Of a stretch of DNA of 64,000 nucleotides, positions 44,876 to 53,428 are shown piece by piece (the stretch's first letter is position 1; each line of letters begins with the position of its first letter). The DNA is taken from the NCBI GenBank assembly GCA_963763135.1, contig CAVXNJ010000013.1, positions 124,001-188,000 on the forward strand, in the 5' to 3' direction. Made by a program: the position numbers and the translations under genes. The notes under the pieces are model-generated. The model saw only the letters and a program-made list of their open reading frames with translations. It searched no databases and was not told the origin of the DNA. The stretch comes from JANMZO01 sp963763135. GTDB taxonomy: Bacteria; Actinomycetota; Acidimicrobiia; Acidimicrobiales; JANYDT01.

Positions 44876-45165
44876 CGTCGGCGTGCGCGACTCGACCTAC
44901 GTGCTCGACGGGCGGATTCAGTCGGTGTGCGCAAGGAGCTCGTTGAGTCGTTCTGATGGTGTCATGTATCCGACATTCGGATCGCTGAGCACTACACCGA
45001 CACCACGGATTCACTGATCATGTCTTCGGCCTCATGCACCTCCTCGGTTTCCGGTTCGCTCCCCGCATTCGCGACCTCCAAGACAACCGCCCCTACATCC
45101 CCAGCCACCGATGAACAACTCCAGTCGCTCATCGGTGGCACGCTCAACCTCACGCCTTCGCCCAT
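44876..45165 (+). pseudogene. Tn3-family transposase (TnpA) remnant
   Basis: Short blocks in different frames match the C-terminal catalytic part of Tn3-type TnpA: RDSTYVLDG near 44885, HVSDIRIAEHYTDTTD near 44960-45010, then FGLMHLLGFRFAPRIRDLQD near 45030-45090 and QSLIGGTLN near 45120-45150. About 100 of roughly 1000 residues remain, with frameshifts and internal loss. No terminal repeats are visible. The remnant marks the end of the truncated 44654 gene. Confidence 0.65.
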
Positions 45166-45234
45166 CTGAGATCACGGTTCGACCTGCCAGCGCACGATGG
45201 CAAAATTCACTGTCGCGCAGCGAAAATTCATCGG

Positions 45235-45289
45235 CTTCGGCGGGGCTGAAGCGCACCTTGGCTGCGCTTCAGCACACGATGTGGAAAGT
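45235..45289 (+). promoter_or_regulatory. CTTCAG-class promoter with four half-sites and a hairpin, upstream of the fasciclin gene
   Basis: Half-sites CTTCGG (45235), CTGAAG (45246), CTTGGC (45257) and CTTCAG (45267) are spaced 11, 11 and 10 bp; 11 bases after the last comes GAAAGT (45284-45289). Two half-sites also form a perfect 10-bp inverted repeat GCTGAAGCGC/GCGCTTCAGC (45245-45254, 45264-45273). A transcript would start near 45296, about 60 bases before ATG 45354. Confidence 0.5.
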
Positions 45290-45353
45290 AGATGATGTCA
45301 GCTCACAACGAGTCTGGTCCGAGGCCTCAAGCCTCGCCATCAAAGGACACCCC

Positions 45354-46181
45354 ATGAAGAAAATCGTTCCCAGCCTTGCCCTCGTCGTATTGACCATCCC
45401 GATGTTCGGCTCGGTCGCTAGTGCACAGAGCACCTCCACGGCCCCTGCCACGACAGCCACGAAGCCGTCGCTCCAGCATCTCGTGACCTCGAGCAATTCC
45501 ACGTTCCAACGCACGACCCGCTCGACCGAGTTAGCGAATCCTCCGCAAACCACAGCTACAGCGTGGGACACCATCAGCAACGATGCATCGCTCAGCGAAT
45601 TCGCGAGTCTCGTCAAAGCCGCCGGGCTTGAAAACCTGTTCAGTCGGGCCGACGGTACGTGGACCTACGTTATTCCGACCAACGATGCGTTCAGCGTCCT
45701 GGAACAGGCTCAGCTCGCCAGACTGAAGGAACCACGGTTTAAGGACCAAGCCGCAGCGATCGTCCGCCAACATGTCATGAACGGCCGTTTCACCTACGCT
45801 GACTTCACTCGCCGGCTCCCGACCGGTCTCCCGTCGACGCCACCCGCCACACAGACCTCGTGTTCAACGGTCGGTGGAACACTCATCAACGGAGTGACGC
45901 TCGGTGGCACGGTATTCTGTTCGACCTTGACGATTCCCGTGCCGGTCCCCGCTCCCGCCGTCGATGCTGTCCTGACAGAAAGCGGCAAGCCCATGTCAGT
46001 CCGGACCTCGGTGGTCCGGTCCGTGAGCGGTGGCCAGAACCACTTCCTGGTAACGATTGGAAGCGGCGGGTTTCTAGAGACCGCTGACTTCGCAGTGAAA
46101 AGCGGTGTTCTGCACACGACCGACACGCTCCAAATCCCGGCAGGACTCGGCTCATTGACCGATCTTGTTGGACGCTACTGA
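45354..46181 (+). CDS. Secreted fasciclin (FAS1) domain protein
   Basis: The 275-residue protein has a Sec signal peptide (MKKIVPSLALVVLTIPMFGS, cleavage likely after ASA), a Thr/Ser linker, then a FAS1 domain: AWDTISNDASLSEFASLVKA, the H1 block TWTYVIPTNDAFSVL, the H2-type QHVMNGRFTYADF and a terminal TADFAVKSGVLHTTDTL. AAGGA precedes ATG 45354. The central part has an unusual insert with two cysteines (TSCSTVGGTLINGVTLGGTV), probably a disulfide. FAS1 domains mediate adhesion; secreted bacterial ones may bind matrix or wall. A terminator hairpin follows. Confidence 0.85.
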   Translation: MKKIVPSLALVVLTIPMFGSVASAQSTSTAPATTATKPSLQHLVTSSNSTFQRTTRSTELANPPQTTATAWDTISNDASLSEFASLVKAAGLENLFSRADGTWTYVIPTNDAFSVLEQAQLARLKEPRFKDQAAAIVRQHVMNGRFTYADFTRRLPTGLPSTPPATQTSCSTVGGTLINGVTLGGTVFCSTLTIPVPVPAPAVDAVLTESGKPMSVRTSVVRSVSGGQNHFLVTIGSGGFLETADFAVKSGVLHTTDTLQIPAGLGSLTDLVGRY

Positions 46182-46267
46182 GAAGCCGCGTCGCCATACT
46201 GCAGCGATGGCCCGACCCCCGTCGACGCCTGAGGTAGACGAACCAAGACTGCGCTCATCGAAACAAA

Positions 46268-46304
46268 GCAAAGGGTCGACATCATTGTGGTGTCGACCCT
46301 TTGC
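46268..46304 (+). terminator. Hairpin terminator after the fasciclin gene
   Basis: Perfect 13-bp inverted repeat GCAAAGGGTCGAC (46268-46280) and its complement (46292-46304) with an 11-base loop. No T tract. It lies 87 bases after the fasciclin stop. The remaining sequence to 46492 holds no gene I can support. Confidence 0.65.
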
Positions 46305-46523
46305 CATCCCACGACGACCGCTCACCAACGGAAGGTCCGCACCACGCGTCGCAGATCGAAAATCCATACGCCGAGCCCGTCCGCACCCGCCGTCGCGTCG
46401 CGAAGAAGGCGAAGGGGACGGTGTACCCGACCGGATCGCGTATCTAACAGTCGACGGGAGCAGCCGCCTCAACCTCGTCACCGATCATGTTGTGAACCGC
46501 CCTGGGTCTGATGGAGTCTCGGG

Positions 46524-46764
46524 CTATTGGTTTCCAACCCCGATCGGTGAGGTCTGTTGGGCAGCGTAGAACGCTGCTTCGTACTCTGCTGGGGGATTTC
46601 GGCGCAGTGGCCGTGGAGGCGGTGCTCGTTGAACCAGTGCACCCAACCGAGCGTGGCCAACTCGAGCTCGTCGACGTCTTCCCATGGTCGGGGTGCGTCG
46701 GGCCCGTACACGCACTCGGCCTTGTAGAGCCCGTTGGTCGTCTCAGCGAGCGCGTTATCGAAAC
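46524..46764 (-). pseudogene. IS3 OrfB C-terminal fragment, left of the Tn554-like insertion
   Basis: Reads FDNALAETTNGLYKAECVYG, then a shift, then LELATLGWVHWFNEHRLHG and PPAEYEAAFYAAQQ with stop at 46524. This is the end of the DDE domain with the catalytic Glu and the conserved NxxRxH-type tail. It joins exactly to the fragment ending PSIGTVAD at about 50190 when the insertion is removed. One frameshift near the tail is present as well. Confidence 0.75.
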
Positions 46765-46805
46765 TTTATCCGGCCAATCTGGGCCGAGGAATTGGTGTTG
46801 GTTGG

Positions 46806-47105
46806 TCAATTGGCTTTGCGGCGGGTTTCGAGTCGGCGGAGTCGTTCTTCTTGGTGGCGGACTCGATCGGCGAGCGCGGTGAGGGCGGTGCGGAGGTGAC
46901 CGATTTCGGCGGTGAGGCTTGTGAGGGTTCGGGGGTCGTGGCTGCGGTGTTTGTGTTCTTCGATCAGGGCTCGTAGTTCGGGGTCGCGGTAGAGGGTGGT
47001 TCGGCTGATCCCGGTGCGTTGAGCGACTGCGGTGAACGTGATTGGCTCGTTCGCAGCGGCGAGCTCGGCGCAGGTGGTCTCGATGAGGGCGGGTTTGGTC
47101 GTCAT
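46806..47105 (-). CDS. TnpC-like accessory protein of the Tn554-type element
   Basis: The 99-residue protein has a helix-turn-helix-like region (ITFTAVAQRTGISRTTLYRD) and a C-terminal coiled coil (RVRHQEERLRRLETRR), the DUF6262/TnpC pattern. TnpC of Tn554 influences transposition frequency and orientation. Its ATG overlaps the end of the tnpB frame (ATGA at 47102-47105). Intact. Confidence 0.8.
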   Translation of the reverse strand: MTTKPALIETTCAELAAANEPITFTAVAQRTGISRTTLYRDPELRALIEEHKHRSHDPRTLTSLTAEIGHLRTALTALADRVRHQEERLRRLETRRKAN

Positions 47106-49043
47106 GACGTTTGAGCGATCAGGTTGTCGAGTCGTTTGAGGAGTCGTTGGTGTCTTTCGGCTTCATCGATCCATCCTCGTCGTTCGGCGTCAGCGGCGAG
47201 TGCTTCGGTGTCGACACGTTGAGCAGCGAGCACGCCGAGCGATGTGGTGTCGGTGCGAAATGTTGGGCAGTGTTCGCAGATGTTCGCGTAAGGGCATGCA
47301 CCTTGTGCGGGCGCTCGTAGGCAGTGTCCGCCAGCGAGGCGAGACTTGATCGTGGGCGCGTCACGCCAGTCATCGTGGCTGCAACCGGTGTTGGTAGTGA
47401 CCGGGATTTTGGTTCATGCGGTTGGCGCAGCGATCGGGCCGATGCGAGTCTTAGCGAGATCGAGTGCTCGTTCGTATTCGGCTCGGACGGTGGTGTCGAA
47501 GAGGTGGGCGTAACGCAGGCTCATCTCAGCCGAGACATGCCCGAGCAAGGCCATGAGCGCTTGCAGCGACACGCCAGCGTTGACGAGAGCGGTTGCGTAG
47601 GTGTGGCGTAACTGGTGCTGGTGTGACGTGACCAATCCCAGCAGCGGTGGCGCTGCGTTGAAGTTCGGCGCGGACCGCGTTTTGTGACAGGCGGCGGCCG
47701 TGATGCGTGAACAGGAATTGGGTCGGGCGGCGAGTGCGTGGGTGATTTAACGCCCGACCGGCAACTCGGGTTGTTGTGATCCGATCAACAAGCGCGATGG
47801 TTTCGTCATCGAGCGGGACCATTCGTTCCGTGTCGAGTTTCCCGAGCGGCACTTTGAGCCATGCACCGTTTCCGGGGATCTCGTGCACACAATCGAGTTC
47901 TAGATCGAGTAGTTCACCGATGCGCAGCCCGACTGATCGGGCGAGAAGCAGAGCGTCGGCGGCAAGGCGATAAGTGGAGTTTTCCAGCTCGGCGGTGAGT
48001 TTGCGGTCCGCGTCAACCGGGACGTAACGGGGTAACGGGTTTGGTAGCCGCGGATGATCGGAACGGAATACCAGTCGGCGTGACGGGGCGTCGTCCCATC
48101 CCCATTCGCTGATCTCGCTCAGCATGTGCTCGACCGCTCGGATGCGTCGATCTTGATCGGCGACCGTGACGGGTTCACCCGTAGTCGTGGATGTGGCGCC
48201 GGCAACGAGGTTCAGATAAGGCTCAATGTGACGGCGCCGGTCCAGTCCAGCAAACGACACGAGGTTCGGGTCGGTGGTCGTGAGGAACCGACCGAACTGC
48301 GCGAGTCGTGTCGCCAAGCTTGAGACTGTTTTCGGGCGGCATGTGCCGGTCTTGCGGTTCAGATATGCAACGAATAGCACCGCTAGTTCCTTGCGGACAC
48401 CGTGGAATCGGTCGTCGAGAGTTTCGGGTTGTTGTCTCGGGGGTGGGGGTGCCTCAACGATTCCAAGATGAAACAACACAGTATGTGCACAGACTATCGC
48501 GCTGTCGAAGTGACGCCATCCTTGCCCGGTTTCGGTGTGACGATCACGACACGCTCCAGTGAGCACGTCAAGATCAGCGACCGTCAAACGATCGAGCGGA
48601 CGGCCAGTTTGGATCAGGAGTCGGCCCACTGACTGCGAAGCGGCGCGTTTCGCTTGGATCGGCGTGAAACCAACGGTCACGGCACTGTCAACGAAACGCT
48701 TCATGTCCCCCTCGAGCGGTGTGTCGATGATCTCGCTCCAAAAGCTTGAGAGTTTGCGGCGCACCAACCAATCCCAACCCGGGCGAAGCCACCCGCGACA
48801 CATCAACAACATCAACAATGACGTCGCTGACGGTGACACCGCTAAGCGGACCGGCAACGGTTCCGTCGCCCATAGCCGAGGATCGGGCCAGCGTGACAGA
48901 AACGATCGCACCGCCCGATCCGATGACGGATTCCCGCGCCCAGTCACCTTCTGCTGTTCACGCCACAGTTCGAGCAGCACCTCACCCGATGGCGGTAGCG
49001 AACCCTCAAGTAGTGGCGCGTTGACGGCTGCGGGCAGCATCAA
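47102..49043 (-). pseudogene. TnpB-like tyrosine recombinase with a frameshift and an in-frame TGA
   Basis: The frame from 49043 encodes an N-terminal SAM-like domain and the recombinase core with the catalytic Arg in ARSVGLRIGELLDL. Near 47618, just before the HxxR box, one extra base shifts the frame; the continuation reads HQLRHTYATALVNAGVSLQA, GHVSAEMSLRYAH with the Tyr, then a TGA at 47414-47416, then in the same frame the Cys-rich C-terminus (CLRAPAQGACPYANICEHCP) to a stop at 47102. The intact length would be about 646 residues, as in Tn554 TnpB. Two lesions make it inactive unless it is recoded. Confidence 0.75.
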
Positions 49044-50094
49044 ACTCGGCTTTCACGTGAGCAGGAGCGACATGCACGTAACGAGCGGTCGTGTCGATAT
49101 GCGTATGACCAAGAAGAGCCTGCATCACGGCAAGATCAACACCGGCCTCGGCTAACGCGGTCCCGAACGTGTGCCGCAACGTGTGCGGGTGACCACCCGC
49201 AACACCTGACAGTTCGCGGTGATAACGAAACACGCGCCTCAAGCCCTCCAACGTGAGCGGTTGCCCGCGTGTCGGGCCTTTCGCAACGATAAACAAACGC
49301 GTACTTCTCGTTTCGGGCCGCTCCACAAGCAGATACGTCTGAATGACACCCGCGACATCGACATCGAGCGGAACCCGTCGCTGCTTCGAACCTTTGCCAT
49401 TCACCAACAACCATCGCGCACCAATATCGACATCAGTCACGTCCAGATCGAGAACCTCCGCTGACCGCAATCCGCAGAACACCATCAGCCCGGCGATCGC
49501 CCGGTCACGCCATGACCGCAAACTCTCCAGCAACGACACAACCTGCACACGGTCCAACGACTTTGGAAGCCGGCGAGCTTCTCGCACACGCAACGCGGAT
49601 CGCTGACGCACACCACGATCGACATGCGTCAACATCCCTCCACGCTCACCCGCCGAGCGATGCCGTGCCTCACGGCCACGCGGGACCGGATTCACCAAAG
49701 TCGGGTCGCGCATCGACGTGAACGTGAACAACCCTGACACAGCGGCAAGACGCAAGTTCACCGTCGCCGGTGACAACGCATCGACCCGGCTGCCATCCAT
49801 CCGAACCACATTCGGTCCCGCACGACCCGGCACCCGTTCGGCTCGACACGCCGCCAAGAACCGCAACAACACATCAGTCGTGACCGCCGACAACTCGATC
49901 CCCTCCACCGTCAACCAGCGACAAAACGCCAACAACCCAATCCCATACGACCGCACCGTTCGAGGCGAATAATTCCGGTCAACGAGATAACCCAAGTACT
50001 CGTTCACCACAACAAACCGACCGACACCATCACCCGCGAGCACCCAGCCACGACCGCCCGGATCTAACCTTAAACGCTCACACGTCACAACCAC
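49006..50094 (-). CDS. TnpA-like tyrosine recombinase of the Tn554-type element
   Basis: The 362-residue recombinase has an N-terminal SAM-like domain (VVNEYLGYLVDRNYSPRTVR) and a complete catalytic set: Arg in FCGLRSAEVLDL, Lys in NGKGSKQRRV, HTLRHTFGTAL, the second His in LLGHTHIDTT and Tyr in ARYVHVA. It overlaps the tnpB start by 38 bases. Length matches TnpA of Tn554 (361 residues). It appears functional, although its partner tnpB is broken. Confidence 0.88.
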   Translation of the reverse strand: MVVTCERLRLDPGGRGWVLAGDGVGRFVVVNEYLGYLVDRNYSPRTVRSYGIGLLAFCRWLTVEGIELSAVTTDVLLRFLAACRAERVPGRAGPNVVRMDGSRVDALSPATVNLRLAAVSGLFTFTSMRDPTLVNPVPRGREARHRSAGERGGMLTHVDRGVRQRSALRVREARRLPKSLDRVQVVSLLESLRSWRDRAIAGLMVFCGLRSAEVLDLDVTDVDIGARWLLVNGKGSKQRRVPLDVDVAGVIQTYLLVERPETRSTRLFIVAKGPTRGQPLTLEGLRRVFRYHRELSGVAGGHPHTLRHTFGTALAEAGVDLAVMQALLGHTHIDTTARYVHVAPAHVKAEFDAARSRQRATT

Positions 50095-50189
50095 ATACGT
50101 AACGACAACGCACCACCAAAGTCAAGCACTCACCAACAAAATCAACACCTACGCAGCAAACCCCAAACCAGATTGGCCGGATAACGGGC

Positions 50190-51254
50190 AGTCAGCGACA
50201 GTGCCGATCGACGGACGAGCACCGATCTCATCGAGGGGTTCGGTGAAGCGCACCGACGTGAACAGCGCAGGTTCAACCGGTCGTCGCAACGGGTTAGTAT
50301 GTGAGCTTAGCACCTCGTCGAGTGCTTCTGCTGGGGTGCGCCATCCGAGTGTCTTGCGTGGTCGGGTGTTGAGAGCGAGTGCTACTGCGTCGAGGACCAT
50401 GTCAGTACGCATATGACCCGCGACACGCCACCCGACGATGCGCCGGGAGAACGCATCGACGATGAAGCACACATACGCCATCCCCGAGCGGGTCGGCACG
50501 TAGGTGAGATCGGTGACCCACAACGCGTCAGGCCGATCCGCCCGGAAGTAGCGCTTCACCAGATCCGGAGCCCGCAGACCGTCAGGGTCGCGGCACGGTC
50601 GTGAGCACCTTGCACCGCTGACGGCTGACACCCTCGATCTGCATTGGTTCGCATGAGCCGGGCCACCTGGTCCCGGCCGAGGTCATGACCGGCGCGGCGG
50701 GCCGCCTTCCACAGTTTGTGGGCCCCGTAGACCTTGCGGTTCGCCACCCACAACACCATGACCACCTGCATCAGCACCACGTCGCGCACCGCCCTCGCCG
50801 AAGGCCGCTGTTCGCGTTTCTTCGCCGCGTAGTACGAGCTCGGGGCGACCTGCAACCCACGGCAGATCGACTCGACCCCCAGCTCGTCACGATTGCCGGC
50901 GATGAACTCGACGATCACTTCGATGGGCGGGCGAGCTCCGCCGCGAAGAAAGCCGACACCTCCGCAAGGTCTCGTTCGCCCGGCGCAGCTCCCGGTTCTC
51001 CTGCTCCAACTGCGGACCCGGTCAGCCTCCGCGGTCGTGACCCCGGGCTTCACGCCGGCGTCGATCTCAGCCTGCTTCACCCAACTACGCAGCGTCTCAA
51101 CACCGACACCGAGCTGACCAGCGACCCGCTTGACCTTCCCGTGATGGGTGCCGAGCTCCTTGCGCAACTGCCGGACCGCCCGAACCGCTCGTTCCTTCTC
51201 TGCCTGGCTATAGCGACGCGTCGTCGGCTTCCCAGGCGACGTCTCATGTGGCAT
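50190..51254 (-). pseudogene. IS3 OrfA and OrfB N-terminal part with a chimeric insert
   Basis: OrfA starts at ATG 51254 (RRYSQAEKERAVRAVRQLRK, helix-turn-helix ending LRSWVKQAEIDAG) and loses frame near 51010. OrfB follows with ELGVESICRGLQVAPSSYYA, KVYGAHKLWKAARR and the DDE core WVTDLTYVPTRSGMAYVC. After MRTDMVLDAVALA the frame switches to LNTRPRKTLGWRTPAEALDE, a C-terminal motif of IS30-type transposases, then returns to IS3 sequence FTSVRFTEPLDEIGARPSIG before the Tn554-like boundary. The second catalytic Asp region of IS3 is thus replaced. Non-functional. Confidence 0.7.
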
Positions 51255-51370
51255 GACTCCATCCTCGTTTCCAAGGTCAGGAGCCTCCAAGAATCCCAGG
51301 GCGGTTCAAGCTTCGACCCGAGACACTTACACGCCTCCCTCCGCGATTCGCTCGGCTTGAGGTTGTCGAC

Positions 51371-52598
51371 TCATGTTCCGGAGCGCAGTGCCTCGACTGG
51401 TTCGAGGCGGGCGGCGCGCATGGATGGGTAAAGCCCGGCGAGGAGTCCAACGGCGGCGCCAAGCACCGGTGCGACGAGCGGCATTTGCGGGTCGATCACG
51501 GCGGTCCATGACTTCGACACGGCGATCGCGACCACCACGAGAATTCCGACGGACGCGCCAAGCACACCACCCAGGAAACCCATGACAGTGCTTTCGGCGA
51601 GGAACTGGGAAGCGATCTGCCAACGGCCCGCGCCGAGCGCACGTCGGAGACCGATCTCACCAGTGCGTTCCAGCACTGACACGAGTGTGACGTTTGCGAT
51701 GCCGATCGCCCCAACGAGAAGTGACACTCCGCCAAGGATGAGAAACAGTGAATTCAAGTCGTTCTGGACGCCGTCTTTGACAAGTTTCGGTTCAGGAGGG
51801 GCAGTTACGTTGATTCTCAACGGATCGTTCGGCGAGAGCGCAAGCTTCACCTGCGAGGCAATGAGGGAAGTTGCGCCAATCCTCGTTTCAATCTGCCGCG
51901 AGTGACGGTCCGGCGAGTCGAAACTCGTTCTGTGCGGTTCCCTCTGGGATGATGATTGATGACATCAATTCCGGTTGTCGTGCGACCGATTCGAGAATTC
52001 CAACGACGGTGTAGAGCTTGTCGCCGATGTAAATCGCGGGAAGTTGGTTAACGTTCAACAGGTTGAGTTTCGTTGCTGCTGCCTGACCGATCACCGCAAC
52101 GAGTTCGCGTCGTGTGGAATGGCCGGAGTCGAAGAATCGGCCGGTACTCAATCGTGCTCGCACTGCGGGAAACAGCCCCGGGGACGCGGCCTTCACGGGC
52201 ATCTGGAATTTCGTTTGGCCCAGTGGGTCGTTCACCGGCACCGCCCCGATAAGAATTCCCTTGACCGGGACATCGGAAAGAGTCCCGGCCGCGACCACGC
52301 CTTCGAGGCGAGTCAATTGCTGTTCGGCATTCCACGGAATGGCGTTCAGGGTGGTTGTTCCGGCTGCTCTCGGTGTGGCCACGATCTCCGTAGCGGCAAG
52401 GGCGTCGAATCGCCCGACAATCTGATTGCCGGCCGTTTTTGAGACGCCGAGCGTGGCAATGAGCGCACCAATTCCGAGGACAGTTCCGAGAACGGTCAGC
52501 ACGGCCCGGCCGGGACGTGCGAGCACGCCCGATGTCGATTCATAGACCAGGTCGCTCAGCTTTAGCTTCGTGCGTTTCGTTTCCGAACTGCTCACCAC
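51371..52598 (-). pseudogene. MacB/FtsX-type ABC permease with one frameshift
   Basis: The two parts form one MacB-type permease of about 405 residues: N-terminal helix AVLTVLGTVLGIGALIATLG, a periplasmic domain, and C-terminal helices with LFLILGGVSLLVGAIGIANV, ERTGEIGLRRALGA and the ending SMRAARLEPVEALRSG. The frame breaks near 51895-51905, where SRQIETRIG would continue in another frame; a four-base addition (CTCG) fits. The GTG start overlaps the ATPase stop. If real, the lesion inactivates the exporter's membrane subunit. Confidence 0.75.
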
Positions 52599-53428
52599 GA
52601 CGCCGCCTCATCTTCCACATTCGTGCGTATTCGACCGATCTGCTCGGACAGCACACCATCGGAGATGCGCACGCAGCGCTGGGCGCGATCAGCAACCGTG
52701 TCCTCATGCGTGATGACCAACACCGTGATCCCGCGTGCGACGAGCGAATCGAGGAGATCCAGCATCAATGCAGTGTTGTGGGTGTCAAGGTTCCCCGTGG
52801 GTTCATCGCACAGCAACACCGACGGGTTCCCCATAAGAGCACGTGCAATCGCCACACGTTGACGTTCACCGCCAGAGAGACGCGTCGGGAGAAAGTTGAC
52901 ACGGTGCGACAAACCGACCGTTTCCAGCATCTCAAGCGCGTGTTGCTTACGGGCTGACCTCGACGTAGCTAAATACAACTCACCAAGCATCACGTTTTCG
53001 AGGACCGTCCGATGAGTGAGAAGGTGAAACGACTGGAACACGAATCCGATCCGACGCCCACGCAGGGCCGTTCGTTTTATGTCGGAGAGTTCTGAGGTGT
53101 CGACACCGTTGAAACGGTACGTCCCACTGGTGTGTCGGTCTAAGCATCCAAGAACGTTGAGAAGCGTCGATTTCCCCGAACCCGACTGTCCGACGATCGC
53201 GACGTATTCACCCGCTTCGATCCGAAGCGTCACACCGTTGAGCGCCCGGACCGGAGGCTCGCTCGGAAACTCTTTCGATACGTCGATCAGGTCGATAACA
53301 GGGTCCGGGTCGGTGCTTCCCAATCGCTGCGTGTTGGAACGATCGGTCCCGACTACCTGTTCGGTTGACGTGCACGATTCGAGAGTTGCGATCGCACACC
53401 CGTTGTTCTCAAGTTCGTCACGGAGCAC
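52592..53428 (-). CDS. MacB-type ABC transporter ATPase
   Basis: The 278-residue ATPase (LolD/MacB class) has Walker A GQSGSGKST, the Q-loop FVFQSFHLL, signature LSGGERQR, Walker B VLLCDEPTGNLD and switch VITHED. About 45 N-terminal polar residues precede the core. GTG 53428 overlaps the adaptor gene stop and has GGGAGC upstream. It works with the permease at 51371 and the adaptor at 53418, a MacAB-like tripartite export system adapted to a Gram-positive envelope. Confidence 0.88.
   Translation of the reverse strand: MLRDELENNGCAIATLESCTSTEQVVGTDRSNTQRLGSTDPDPVIDLIDVSKEFPSEPPVRALNGVTLRIEAGEYVAIVGQSGSGKSTLLNVLGCLDRHTSGTYRFNGVDTSELSDIKRTALRGRRIGFVFQSFHLLTHRTVLENVMLGELYLATSRSARKQHALEMLETVGLSHRVNFLPTRLSGGERQRVAIARALMGNPSVLLCDEPTGNLDTHNTALMLDLLDSLVARGITVLVITHEDTVADRAQRCVRISDGVLSEQIGRIRTNVEDEAASW

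Larger units (their letters stand above)
46765..50189 (-). mobile_element. Tn554-like transposon (tnpA, tnpB, tnpC) with 17-bp terminal inverted repeats
   Basis: A unit of about 3.4 kb is bounded by perfect 17-bp inverted repeats, TTATCCGGCCAATCTGG at 46766-46782 and its complement at 50168-50184. It encodes, in order on the minus strand, two tyrosine recombinases of about 362 and 646 residues and a 99-residue helical protein, the gene order and sizes of Tn554 tnpA-tnpB-tnpC. It carries no cargo gene. The flanks rejoin an IS3 orfB reading frame across one Ser codon, showing precise insertion without visible duplication. Terminal repeats are not typical of classical Tn554 and recall RIT elements. 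Confidence 0.8.
46493..51308 (-). mobile_element. IS3-family element interrupted by a Tn554-like insertion
   Basis: The ends carry inverted repeats: TGAACCGCCCTGGG at 46493-46506 and its complement ending at 51308, continued by a similar GGAG(T/G)CTC block. Removing the inner insertion (46765-50189) leaves about 1.4 kb, normal for IS3. On the minus strand orfA and the first part of orfB lie right of the insertion and the orfB C-terminus lies left. The IR closely resembles that of the element at 8826, so both belong to one group. No matching target duplication is visible. Confidence 0.8.
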
